This document shows, piece by piece, positions 33,601 to 45,300 of a DNA stretch of 64,000 nt; position 1 is the stretch's first letter; every line of letters starts with the position of its first letter. The notes under the pieces were generated by a model, which did no database searches, had not been told where the DNA came from, and was given only the letters and a program-made list of their open reading frames with translations. A program made the position numbers and the translations under genes. Origin of the DNA: Escallonia rubra (taxonomy: Eukaryota > Streptophyta > Magnoliopsida > Escalloniales > Escalloniaceae); contig JAVXUO010003116.1 of assembly GCA_033065855.1 (NCBI GenBank), forward strand, positions 92,001 to 156,000, given 5' to 3'.

Positions 33601-34238
33601 AGGTAATTAAAATTTTGCTTGCCAATGTCTTCTTTTGCCCTTTCCCTAAATATATGCATTAATACTTGAAGAACGATGCATTATTTTTGGCAGCTGGAGT
33701 CAATGATGCAGTGGAGCATGCTCTAGAACTTGCAGAACTACTCCATGAATGGGGCCGTGCTTATCATGTGAACCTTATACCTTTCAATCCAATAGAAGGC
33801 TCTGAGTATCGGCGTCCATACAAAAAAGCAGTATGCCTTCTTTATTCCATTTTCTGGCTGCATGATTGGACTAGACATAATTTATAAGTCAGCTGTCATC
33901 GGGTTGCACACTCATGAGCTGGGAGGGTAAACCCTGTTGTGCAGCCGACTATTGGACCTATTTTTCTTTTGATAATTTTTTATGACTTCTGAAAGGTAAA
34001 TATGCCTTGGTGGAAATTTTCCTGTGCTAAATATGTAATCTAAATTTATTTTATCTGGTAGGTGCTTGCGTTTTCCACTGCTCTCGAGTTGCATAAAATA
34101 ACTTGCAGTGTACGTCAGACTCGAGGCCTAGATGCAAGTGCGGCTTGTGGACAGCTAAGAAATGAGTTCCAGAAGAGCCCGTTGCTTGCCAGCTCCGATG
34201 ACCTGCAATCCGAATCAGAGATCGCCATTGCTGCTTGA
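27659..34238 (+). CDS. RlmN-type radical-SAM rRNA/tRNA adenine-C2 methyltransferase, organellar
   Basis: Ten exons with gt/ag borders: 27659-27844, 27928-28003, 28351-28448, 30426-30527, 30690-30776, 30914-31030, 32899-33002, 33463-33602, 33694-33830 and 34062-34238. They sum to 1224 nt, 407 residues, with phases agreeing throughout. In bacteria RlmN uses S-adenosylmethionine and a 4Fe-4S cluster to methylate C2 of A2503 in 23S rRNA and A37 of some tRNAs. Visible motifs are ACVSSQ with Cys150 (the bacterial Cys118 position), the cluster cysteines C157, C161 and C164 in [24 protein letters not shown] at 202-206, ITISTVG, SLHAPNQ, LIPFNP and [12 protein letters not shown] with Cys378 (bacterial Cys355, which carries the methyl). 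The first ~40 residues are basic, Ser/Ala-rich and free of acidic residues, suggesting a plastid or mitochondrial transit peptide. Length matches the family plus a transit peptide. Introns 3 and 6 are long (about 2.0 and 1.9 kb). Confidence 0.95.
31045..31290 (+). repeat. Short repeats in RlmN intron 6
   Basis: ATGCACATCATGGTTGCTCA occurs at about 31140 and 31251 with a variant at 31048, each followed by TTTGGTCTGTGTG-like sequence and separated by G-run or GT/GA tracts. The pseudogene copy has only one unit, so these expanded in the intact gene. Confidence 0.7.
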
Positions 34239-35364
34239 CGCTTTGCTCAACTTGTTGTATACCATGTTTTTCTCCTCCCAGCACTCGAGCATGATGAAAG
34301 TGGCAGTCATTGACAAATCTGTTGGCATCTCCGGCTCGGTTACTTTGAAGTATGATTCAAACTTTTTTGTGGAACGGCGCCAGTCAATCTCTTCTCGGCA
34401 GGAGGCCTGGATTTTAGGGAGGAAGATCACGCTTGCTTTTTTGCTGAGATGTGCTAAGCAATACCTGACTTCGCATTGTTGGCAGAAGTTGTATAGGGGG
34501 CAGTTTTATCATCAGGAATTGATAGTTAAGCTTTGAGCTATAACTTGTTTTTATTTTTTCTTTGTTACATGTACAACATTGCTTCATGACTGTTGATTCA
34601 TTATATACTGGAAGCATTAGGGAAATCTAAAAAAACACTTTACCTAATGCTTGCTCAGGCCATATCTATGGAGAAAAGTACCCTTTTCATCTCTACATCT
34701 GGGATATTATTCTTAAGAAGTTACTGGACAAAAATAACAAAACATGGAATGTCTACAAATTACAAAACACGTTCTTCCAAAATCTGATATGTTTTATTCA
34801 CAATTATGTAATACGAGACGCGCTAAATTTGAATTGCGACAAGGAATTTCCTGGCAATAAAGGGACGAGCATGTGCTTGCTCAAAATCAAATGCTCAAAA
34901 TCATGAAGTGGGAGAAAGGAGATCATGGGAGAGTTCATGAGTTAGAAGTTATTTATTGACAAATGAAAAGTTAATACCTATTTAGCTCAATTTTAAAATT
35001 GTAAGAATTCAAGAAAATGAGATTAGAGGTTTGGAAGGCACAGAAGATGCCAACCAAATTCAAATACATAAAGTAAGATTGCTGTTAGAAAATAAAATGA
35101 ATTACGACCTGCAAAGAAGAAAAAGAATAATTGATGCTTGGGTTTTGCCGGAGGAAGTACTCGATGTTCAAGTGAAGCAGAACTCTGAACAAACTAGAAG
35201 ACTTGTGTTTGTGTGTGCTTTGTTGTCCACATACGCGAAGATATCCCTTTATTAGGGTCAGACCACCTGTATGACCGAGAAGGGAGCCACGACACCCCCA
35301 AAATTTTGAAAATTTATTTTTTATTTTTAAATAAAGGGTAATTATGTTTAAATTATTTACGAAA
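34239..35364. other. 3' flank of the RlmN-like gene
   Basis: Probably 3' untranslated sequence at first, then unassigned AT-rich DNA. The stretch from about 35260 to 35364 matches about 57480-57560 and marks the start of the larger duplicated segment. Confidence 0.5.
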
Positions 35365-38330
35365 AATGCTGTTGCCGAGGAAAGAGGGTTTGTTGCCACG
35401 TAAATGTGCCACAAAGGATGCAGTCTGAGTTGGCTTCTGAGTAGGCAAAGTGGGAGACAACAAGGATGGCGTAAGGGCTGAGAGCAAGGCTCCCCAGACA
35501 GGTCGCGAGGGCTGGCAGTACCGCGCAAGCAGGGCGACGACGAACAAGGCCGGCAGTCGACAATCCGAGTCGAGAGTGCAGCGTCAAGAGTCCGATGTCG
35601 AGAGTTCAAATGTCTTTCTCTCACTAGAAATCCAGAGAGAATATGTTTTAGAGAGAAAGTGAAATCTTGAAATGAGAGAGAAGTCCTTGAATAAGCTCCA
35701 GAATCCATTATATATAGGCACAAATATGCGCGTGTCATCAGCCGACACGTGTCGTCCTCCGGGAGTGACACGTCGCCGTAGGGGGTCCCACAGTATTGAT
35801 TGTCCACCGAATATGCCTGTCCCCGAGTTCGTGTCGCCCTGCCCTTGTAGCGTCCCTCTGCCTGTCTGAGGAGACTGACCACACCGCGGTAGCATGGTCA
35901 GAGTAGCCCGTTGCCCCAGCCTCCAGTCCAAGCCCTTACTGAATCCCACGAGATGCGTCAAGAGACGCGCGGAGATCCTGACAGCGGCGAGGGTTGCCCC
36001 TGTAGCCAACTGCCAGGCGGACTAGGCGCGATGCCCTCCGAGGACCTGCTCCCGTCCCGGAGTGACCCGGGGGTCATTGCCCTGGCGGTGACGATGATCA
36101 ATGGTAACATGAGCGTATATGCTCATAGCTCAATGCTCAGAGTCCGTGGCGAGGGGTCCTCATGCCGGAGCACTACGAGCGGAGCCCCCCGTGAGTCCGT
36201 CGGGTGATTGTGCCGGCGAAGGCGGGAGCCTCCGGTTGATTGTGCCTGCGAGGGCCGGAGCCTGTCGGTTGATTGTGCTGGCGAAGGCCGGAGCCTCCAG
36301 TTGATTGTGCCGGCGAGGGCTTTAGGGTTGCGAGCCCGTCCCGCCGCGAGGGCCGGAGCCCTGTCAGTTGATTGAGCCGGCGAGGGCTTTAGGGTTGCGA
36401 GCCCGTCCCGCAGCGAGGGCCGGAGCCCTGTCAGTTGATTAAGCCGGCGAGGGTTTCATGGTTGCGAGCCCGTCCCGCCGCGAGTTTGATTGAGTCGACG
36501 ACAATGAGCGTCGCGCTACTGAAGATAGCGGGGGTGTGTTGTTGGAGCGAGAAGCCAGTGCCGTGCAGCAGGTTCCCCCTAAGGACAAGGGAGGTCGACC
36601 CCCTTACAAAGTGGGTGGCCGACCCCCTTCTCAGGGGAGTGGCCGACCCCCTTACAAAGTGGGTGGCCGACCCCCTTCTTAGGGGGGTGGCCGACCCCTC
36701 GGGGGGGGGGGGGGCGGAAATGCACTTTCGATCGCCGTCTGAATACTTAAGGCGCGTAACGCTTTGACCGAGCAACGATGTTGAGCATCGGAGCGCTTTG
36801 ACCGAGCAATGATTTGAGCAAGTTTGACTGTCGAACGGGTGACGTGTCGTGCCACTGGGGTCTTTTAGCGGGCCCTGGGGTGCGGTCCGGATAGGTTGTG
36901 AACAAATGCCACTCTATTATAACGTTAATGTATTAGGATTTCATTTTGCTGTGTTTTTTACTTTTTATACAACTGCCCTTCAAAATCTTTCTTTCTCGTT
37001 CCCTTACTCTGTTTTCGTTCGTTCAAATTTCAAATCTCCATATTACAAAGAAACATAAATAAATCAAGATAAGTTATTTGTTTTAGTTTAAATTCTTATC
37101 GTATTATAAATTATACATGACTATTGTCCTCATACAATTAATAATCATATTATTAATAAATATATACAGTAGGAGTTAGACTTCTTTCATGCAAGATTAG
37201 TAATTTGTTGTTGATTAACCTTACCAAGTTAAATAAATCATTATAAATGGCAAAATTATAAAATTTTTAGTCAAATTGAACAATCTATTTTGCATTTAAT
37301 CTATTTAATAGTGAAGCTAATCATAAAACTAATAATGATTTTCTAAAGATTCTTAGATTGTGTACATTGAAAAAGATATTATGAAGACGTTTACTATAGA
37401 CTCGATTTTTGACGACTTTTGTGACTATAAATAATTTTGAGTTTCGCTTTAACTATCGATTCATACATGTTAGCAAAGTTACGTTATATATGTTTTCTTG
37501 TTTTGTGTATCCTTAATGAACTACTTCTAAATATATTTTTTTTGTTTTATGTGAACTTGAACCTTCTGAATTCTTTTATGTTAGTCATTAATGTTTTTAA
37601 TGAGTTTTTGATTTCTAGACTTCCTGAGTCAGCCCCTAAATAGCTAGGCTTGGCCCTATCCTTGAAACAAGATTAGATCTTGCTAAAATATTTTGGTAAC
37701 TCTAGTATTAGGAATACAATCCGACTTTGATTGGAGGTGGCCGGAATAGTCAAGTAGAACACGTATTGTAAGCTTGTGTCAAAATTTACCCAAGATAATC
37801 CTCGATATAGCTCCATGCCCGATTTACATGTAGAATTATTTAGAGTTTGAGAACGCAAACAAAAACAATTAGAGCTCATAAATAAATTCATCTTGTGAGT
37901 ATTAAAATCTGTATCAAGTAGGCTTCATAAATTCTTTTCTTCGGCTCTCTCCAATTTAAGCAAATTAAAAGATGTCTAACATATGTCACATTGTCATCAA
38001 AAGGGTAAAAATGGTTCCAATCAAGCATGTCAAAGATACTTACTATTTTCTTCTTTTGTAACTTAGGCACGTCACCAATTTCGAATACACTGGCGCAACA
38101 TACATTATGTCAGGTATCAACGTTATCAGCTAAATTTGTTGAAATGATACCCGTTCTTAAACAACTATTGTCGCCATTTAGGGTGCAACATGTTAGCTGG
38201 ACCCTTTTTCTAATAATTGTGATATGTAATGAATAACTATTATAAAAAGTGAATAGAGCACAACCTCTATTTGGATTCCATTGGTGTCTTTTTTGCCATC
38301 CAAACCTCAAATGCTTTTTTTTTTCTAGAC
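35280..38330. repeat. Duplicated segment, part 1, left copy
   Basis: Apart from the solo LTR at 35370-36904, this matches about 57480-58260: ATTTACGAAAAATGC against ATTTACAAAAAATGC, then TTAGGATTTCATTTTGCTGT, GCAAATTAAAAGATGTCTAA, AATCAAGCATGTCAAA and GTGCAACATGTTAGCTGGAC. It is non-coding as far as I can see. Confidence 0.8.
35370..36904 (-). mobile_element. Solo LTR, perfect 5-bp TSD
   Basis: The 1535-bp block starts TGTTGCCGAGG and ends GTTGTGAACA (TG...CA) and is bordered by AATGC at 35365-35369 and 36905-36909. The duplicate locus near 57560 lacks it. It is GC-rich compared with its surroundings. On the minus strand a TATA sequence (CCTATATATAATGG at 35704-35717) precedes a CT-rich region, as in an LTR promoter, so the minus strand is probably the sense strand. 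It contains tandem repeats: a ~33-bp unit at 36205-36310, a ~66-bp unit with CGAGGGCTTTAGGGTTGCGA (36310-36480), and GTGGCCGACCCCCTT repeats at 36590-36700. The superfamily is not determined. Confidence 0.9.
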
Positions 38331-38420
38331 TTTCTTTTGATTTATAATATAAATAAATATGTGATAGCTTATAATTGGGCCGAAAGTTACTTTCGATATT
38401 TTCATAAATTCAATTAAATA

Positions 38421-38948
38421 TCCCCTTCATCCTATAAAAATTGATCATATTTTCTTTTTTAGCCGTCACACAAAAATTGCTCACTTTTCAAATTAAGAAA
38501 GATTTTGTCTGTATTTTTTCATATTTATCCTTTTACATTTTTTTTATTCTATTTCTCTCTCTATATTGAACTGTCGACCAACTCATTTTCTCTCTCTTAA
38601 CCCACTTTTTTATATTTTATTTTATTTTATTTTTCTCTTCACATTTAACTCTCCATCACTCATTTTTTCTCTCTTGACTCACTTTCTTACACTTTTTAAT
38701 TTTATTTCTCTCATCACATTTAACTCTCCACCAAATCATTTTCTTTCTTCTCCCGACCTACTTTCTTATATTTATTTATTCTGTCTCTTTGTCCACATTT
38801 AACGCTGCCCCAACCAAATTTTTTTTCCTGACCCACTTTTTTTCCCTTCTCTCTAAAAGATAGAATGAAAAACAAACAATATATGACATAAATTTTTAAT
38901 ATGCGTGACAAGTCGAATGTGATCAATTTATGTAGAACTAAGAGAATA
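38421..38948. mobile_element. Possible Stowaway-like MITE with internal repeats
   Basis: The left end TCCCCTTCATCCTATAAAAA with TTGATCATATT is roughly mirrored at the right (GATCAATTTATGTAGAACTA, AGAGAAT). This resembles Tc1/mariner Stowaway ends with a TA target. The interior contains four degenerate ~85-bp repeats rich in CACATTTAACTCTCCA and TTTATTTTATTT (38550-38815). Confidence 0.45.
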
Positions 38949-39059
38949 TATGTTAAGATATAATTGGTCATAAAATATAATCGTCATACACCGTATGAGC
39001 TTTAACCGTCTTATCCATAACGTCCCTTCCTCCACTTTTCATAACTCCCGCCGAGTAAA

Positions 39060-40612
39060 TATATCTCAAATATTTATACCAGTTTATCTTGTCCTCTAAA
39101 CAATTGCACTTCTGGTGATTAGAGACAAAAACTTTTTGTGATTTTTGTCGCCTAAAAACATTCCGTCACCTTTCACGTTAGCCTACGACAGTGTATATAT
39201 ATATATATATATATATGGCTTTCCGTCACCTTTCATCGTGTTATTTTCGAGGCGAAAAGGTTTGAGATTTCTACTGCTGATCAGGTAGCGGATGTAGCCT
39301 TATGGTTTGTTCTGTTTGCTTTCCCCTACCTAATAATGAAATTCTAGGGTTAGGGTTTCATTGCCTTCTAATCTTGCACAGCGCGCGCACACACAAGTCG
39401 CGTCTTTGTTGATTGATGATTTAATTGTTCTTTTTTCTTGCTTTGTGATATGTGTTAGCAGATAATCTGTTCCCTCCAACATCCAAAATGTTTATACGTT
39501 TCCTAGAGTTCGGGATTCCTTTATGTCCGTGGGACTCGAGTATCCCTTTAGGGGACCGTTACAGATGTACATTATGCTATTCTCCACAACTTAATTTCTC
39601 TCTTCTTGCGACCTTTTCGGTGTTCCTAAACGTCGATAGTTCTTTCGTCTGTAATTACCTTTAGATGTTTGCAAAACAAATATTATGTGAGGAGTGGAGT
39701 GTGACTTCTATTCGTGGTATACTTAGGTTAATTTTGTTTGCAGCTCTTACGGCAACCCTTTGAGTTGCTGATATGTGGGGCATTTTTTTCCCCCTGTTTA
39801 CAGGCTTTCAGGATAAACCAAGTTTGTTGGTTTGTATCTAAGAAGAACAATTTTAAGTAGTTCAAAATCAATGCTTATACTGACATTTGGCATCTTTTTT
39901 TTTTTAATTTTAATTTATTCTTTTTTGCAGCGTGGTATGTTTGTCATTACGGTCAATCTACTGGTTCTGCGCTGGATGACAATGTGGGTAAGTACACTAA
40001 GGATTCTCCTTTCTGTTGTGTTACGACTTGCACTAGTTTGTTAGCCCCTGAGTTACTCCTTGTTTCCTTGCTTTGTGTCTTTCTCTATGGCATGGTGTGG
40101 TTCCTATTCAAAGCATTGTCCTTTTTCTTTTCTAGACTCTAATAGATTATGCTTACATGTCTGTGTCTGCGTGCTCACGTGTATAAGAGGTCTGAACTTA
40201 CTCCCAGTATAAAGCCTCATAGATTTGTACCCCTAACATTAGTCTTATGGGCAACTTGCCCACTGCACAATGGAGCTTCCACCTTAGTGGCCTAGTGTAG
40301 CTTCTCCATCTCACCTAGTAGCTTGCTCACCGCATAAATTACTTAGGCATTCCTCTTGGTGTTTTATATAAAGCACCCTTGTATCCACACCTGAATGTAG
40401 ATGACTCATGTAGTTATCTTAGTAACATGGCAGCAAAGCCGCTCTTGAATGGCCTCTATTGCTTGCAAACTAGTTCTGAATTTTCATGTTCAAGCCACAC
40501 CATATCAATACCACCACTAAAAGAAATCATGCAATCGAATTCCTTCAATGGCGATTTATGAACTCACTGGTCATCTATTAAGCCTCATCTGTTGATTCAC
40601 GCTCTCTCTACC
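39060..40612. repeat. Duplicated segment, part 2, left copy
   Basis: Matches 60620-62170 over about 1.5 kb, e.g. TTTTTGTGATTTTTGTCGCC, CGTGTTATTTTCGAGGCG, CTAGGGTTAGGGTTTCATTG, TTTAGGGGACCGTTACAG and GCAGCGTGGTATGTTTGTCA. Several pieces keep splice-like borders (GATCAG|GTAGCG at 39282, TTTTTTGCAG at 39930, AATGTGG|GTAAGT at 39990) and the reading frames between copies are partly conserved, so a decayed gene may be present. I do not recognise the product. A (TA)n tract lies at 39198-39217. Confidence 0.7.
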
Positions 40613-41197
40613 ATCAATTTGCTGGCATCAACATCAATCGGCTTGCCCTAACGCTTACCACCTCAGAATCACTGTTGAAAACAATAGTAGCAACCATCGG
40701 ACACCTCAGATATGTTGTACTCTTCCAATGAGCCTGGCATCTCTGACCAAACCGGTCCTATACGCCACCATCAACTGAATGACGCAAACCCAAGCACCCC
40801 ACCATGAGTCTCCTGGGGATACAACCACCCAATAAACACCTGTAGCCTTACCCATCAGTTGATATCCTTGCCTTCCAATCATCACCTTATCACATTTGCC
40901 CCAACATAGCAATTATTACCGGTATTGATAGCCAATCTCACCAATAAAATCACCATTCCGCTATCTACATTAAGTTCAACTCGATGTCGCAGCCTTCTAA
41001 CGCGTTAAATTCACCCAAGGTAACTCATTGTGCCTATTAAATCTCTGTTGCTGATTTCAACGGTATCACCACACTTTCGTCAGTCATTACACTGCTGTTT
41101 GAGCATCATTGGCACTCTGAGTTGACCGCCATCACTAGTCCAACCCAAACTTACAGCATATGCAACCATTATCAGAAACCACCAACCGAACCACAGA
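40613..41197. other. Unassigned sequence left of the copia element
   Basis: Rich in ACCACC/ATCACC motifs. It is absent from the right-hand duplicate (62108-62174), so it is part of an insertion. It continues after the copia element at 46413-47190. Identity unknown. Confidence 0.5.
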
Positions 41198-41386
41198 TTG
41201 AACGATGGGTCCCAATTTCAACCGACATGATCATTAAACTTAAACCTTGAATCAGACCACAGAGAGAAAACACGATCATCACCACATTTACTTCTGCTGC
41301 CCAACCATATTCACATTGTTCTCGTCACCGCTAGAACCAGCCATCGCCTCGTACTTGCTGCCTTCACTGAGCCTGTCATCGCTGAT
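41198..41386 (+). repeat. 189-bp direct repeat, left of the copia element
   Basis: Identical, as read, to 46224-46412 (constant offset 5026). It directly abuts the left LTR at 41387. Confidence 0.95.
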
Positions 41387-41627
41387 TGAAAATTTGAGAA
41401 ACAGTAAAATGTTTCTTGTATTTCTTCATAGCACTTGGATACAAGTTTATATACAACAAAAACACCTAATATCACTCCTAAATACAAGCTATTCCAACTA
41501 ATTACAGCATGACAATTATCCCTATGATCATGGTGATTATGTCCCTATGATTATGGTGATTGTGGTGATTAAGGTTGAGTCAATGATCTGATACAAGACA
41601 TACATGGAAACAAAAGATCCTCCAATA
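41387..41627 (-). repeat. Copia 3' LTR
   Basis: 241 bp, matches 45978-46218 base for base as read. Confidence 0.95.
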
Positions 41628-41727
41628 CTTCCCCTCAAGTTGGAGGATGAAGAGTGGAAATGCTCAACTTGCCAAGTAGCTAATGAAATCGATCATGTCC
41701 AAGAGCTTTGGTGAACATGTCCGCCAA

Positions 41728-42380
41728 CTAATCTTGTGAAGAAATTGATTTGGTGGCAATGGTTTGTGACTGAATATGTTGCCGAATAAAATGGCAATCT
41801 ATCTCGATATGTTTTGTTCGTTCATGAAATACAGGATTAGCTGCAATGTGAATAGCTGCTCGATTGTCACAAAACAAGGAAACTGGAGTAGTACACGATA
41901 CTTGAAGGTCTTGCAAGAGCTGTTTGAGCCAAATAATCTCACTAGTGGTGGTTGCCATGGCTCTATATTCCACCTTGCAGAAGAATGGGAGACCACTGTT
42001 TGCTTCTTAGCTCGCCATGAAACTGGTGAAGAACCAAGAAATATGATGTAACCAGTAGTTGACTTTCGTGTCATGGGGCATCCTGCCCAACCTGCATCAC
42101 AAAATGCCCGCAAAGATAAGGTGTTTTTTAAGGGAGCAAGATACCTTGACCTGATGACCATTTCAAATAACGAAGTACCCTATAAGCAGCATCAAGATGA
42201 GGTTGTCACGGGTAATGCATAAATTAACTAAGAATATGAACTGCATAGCTGATGTCTGAACGGGTGATATTGAGATACAATAATCAACCCACTAACCGAC
42301 GATATTCTTTCGGATTTTTCCAAATTTCACCGGATTCATTGGAAAGCTTATGTTGCTGCTCCATTGGAAAAGAAGTCGGT
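41728..42380 (-). pseudogene. Copia RNase H region, frame broken
   Basis: Downstream of the main frame, separate frames encode RNase H motifs: [19 protein letters not shown] (about 42110-42050), then, after a frame change near 41975, [19 protein letters not shown] and [16 protein letters not shown] frameshift near 42385 separates this region from reverse transcriptase. The element therefore looks unable to make a full polyprotein. Confidence 0.85.
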
Positions 42381-45300
42381 TTACATCCAGTCAGACCCAC
42401 ATTCGGCCAAGATGTCAAGGACATATTTGCGTTGACTCAAAAATATCCCTGCTGGAGAACGTGCCACCTCGATCCCCAGAAAATACTTAAGCTTCCCAAG
42501 ATTTTTGATGTGAAATTTTGTATCCAAGTAATTCTTCAGCTTGCAAATACGATCTGAATTTGTCCCTGTGATAATAACATCATCAACGTAGACAAGAACA
42601 ACAACAAAAGATCCTCCATGGGTGAAAGTGAACAAGGAGTAATCTGCAGTGGATTGCCGAAAACCAGTAGCAAGAAAAGCAGTAGTAAATTTTTGATACC
42701 AATTTCTAGATGCCTGGCAAAGACCATAAAGAGATTTCTGTAATCTGCAAACACGTTGCTCCCCCTTTTTGGCAAACCCTTGTGGAATCTTCATATACAC
42801 TTCTTCCTCCAAATCGCCATGTAAGAAAGCGTTATTCACATCTAATTGATGTATTTCCCAATTTTTCACTGAAGCAATTGTCAATAAACAACGGACTGTG
42901 ACTAATTTTGCAACCGGGGCAAATGTCTCATGAAAATCAATTCCCTCAATCTGAGTGTAACCTTTTGCAACGAGACGCGCCTTGTAACGTTCTATGCTCC
43001 CATCTGGTCTATATTTGATTTTGTAGACCCATTTGGAATCTATAGCTCTTTTGTCAGAGGGCAATGATTCCAAAGTCCAAGTTTGATTTTCTTCCAAAGC
43101 AGCAATTTCCTTTGTCATTGCATCTCTCCAATGTTCATGTTTGACTGCTTGAGAAAAGGATCTCGGCTCATCATTGGATGAGATGGCCGCTAAGAAAGCA
43201 GTATGATTAGGAGAAAACTTGGAATATGAAATAAAGTGAGACAAAGGATGTACCGTCGAATTGGCCGAAGGAGAGGATGGAGGCGTGTTATTCTCTACAG
43301 GAGCAAGGGAGGGAGGCAAGACATACTGATAGCCTGATAGAAAACGTGACACTTGCCGTTGCCTTTTGCTAGGGAGAGTGGCGGCTTGCTGATTCTCAAC
43401 TGTTGGAGTCGATTCATCTGATTCAGAGCACCCAACTTCAATATCTGGCGAAATGGGTTCAGTTGCGATAGATTCCATAACTGGCTCTTCAACAGGATCA
43501 GTGCACAAGTCAGTACTCAAAGGAATATTACCAGCATCTGGTTCTTCGTTGCTTACTTGTCTTGATTCACCCAAACTGGACTTGGTATAAGGATAGATTC
43601 CCTCTAGGAATTGAACATCTCTGGAAACATAAATCCTTTTGCTTTCAAGATCGTATATCCTATACCCTTTCTGCCCATTAGGATATCCAACGAAAATTCC
43701 TGGTTTAGCACGAGGAGCAAATTTATCACGAGGTTTACTATTCACATGTCCATAACATAGACACCCAAAGTTCCTTAAATGCTCATATGTTGGCTTCTTT
43801 CCAAGTAAAATTTCATATGGAGTTCTGTCCTTTAAAGTTGAAAGTGGCATTCGATTGATTAAATATGCAGCAGTAAGAACACATTCTCCCCAAAAGAAAA
43901 TTGGAAGATTTGCTTGAAATCGCAATGCACGAGCCACTTCCAAAAGATGCAGATGTTTGCGTTCAACTACTCCATTTTTCCGTGGAGTATCCGTGCAACT
44001 AGTTTGATGTTCCATGCCATGATCAGAATAATAGCTCATTAAATCACGATGAGAAAACTCTAAACCATTGTCAGTTCGAAGAGCTTTTATGTCCATATGA
44101 AATTGTGTATGAACCCAGTTGAAAAATTGCAATAAATATTCCTTAGTTTCTGACTTGTGTGTCATGAGAAAAACCCATGTTGCTCGACTGAAATCATCCA
44201 CTATAGTCAAGAAGAAATGACATCCATAGATTGATTTTGTTTTATACGGACCCCATATGTCACAATGAATCAAATCAAAAACATGCTGGGTTTTATTCAT
44301 ACTGAGAGGAAAAGATAATCTTGTCTGTTTTGCTTTGTAACAAACATCACAGAATGAAGTTTTCTTGCAATCGAAACTGACCGACAAATCTGGAATTAAA
44401 GAAATGCAATTAACCGGGAGATGACCCAACCGCAAGTGCCACATGTTTGCAGAAATCGTGTTCCTTGCCGTTAATGCCTTCCCCCCTTTTATTGGCTCCA
44501 AATAGTAGAGTCCATTACGCTCTCTACCCACTCCAATCAGCCTCCTCGAGTGTAAGTCCTGAATCACAAAGAAATTTTGCCAAAATGTCAGCGTACAATT
44601 CAGATCACGTGTTAATTTACTAACTGACATTAAATTGAAACAAAAATCTGGAACTCCAAGGACTTGATCAAGAATCAATCTGTTTCCAAGATTAATCTGC
44701 CTCAAAGCATGAACATGTATTGTTTTTCCATCAGGTATTTGGACAGGTGGTATATTATGCTGTTGTTCAACATTGGATAAGGAATTTACATCATGAGTTA
44801 TGTGGTTTGTTGCTCCAGTGTCAACAATCCACCCATTTTCTGTCTTACCCGAGAAGTTTGAGGTAGCCATATTTGCGGATGGGTTACCTCCAGGTGCTTC
44901 TTGTCCATTTAACAAAGCCATCAATTGTTGTTGTTGAGAAGGTGTTAATCCTGGAATCAGCAAATTTTCTCCATCCATCTTTGCTGTAAATGCAGCGTTG
45001 GAAGAGTTGGTTTGTTTATGATCTGCTCGTGAACTATTCCCTTTTCCAGGTTTGCGCCAATCTGATGGATAACCAATCACCTTGAAGCAATACTCTTGGC
45101 TATGGTTTGTTTTCCCACAGTGTGGACAAGGTGGAAATTGGTTGCGTCTTCCACTGCCATTCCCTTTCATTTGCGAATCACTTCTCTTGGTGAGTAAGGC
45201 AGCAGCTTCAATGGTGGGAGTGCGACTTGCTGCAATAGAACGCTGCTTCTCTTCTTGTGCAGCAATAGCATAGGCCCTTCCAATATTTGGTAAGGGATCA

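Noticed and set aside
34162-34536. 124-codon frame at the 3' end of the RlmN gene
   Set aside because: It overlaps the last RlmN exon in another frame and continues into the 3' flank.
35085-35882. 265-codon minus-strand open frame
   Set aside because: It runs from flank across the solo LTR border at 35370, so it is a composite of unrelated DNA.
36431-36775. Open frames on both strands in the solo LTR
   Set aside because: Product of GGCCGACCCC tandem repeats inside an LTR.
41231-41290. Apparent gene remnants in the 189-bp copia-flanking repeat
   Set aside because: No frame or similarity recognised; only the duplication itself is notable.
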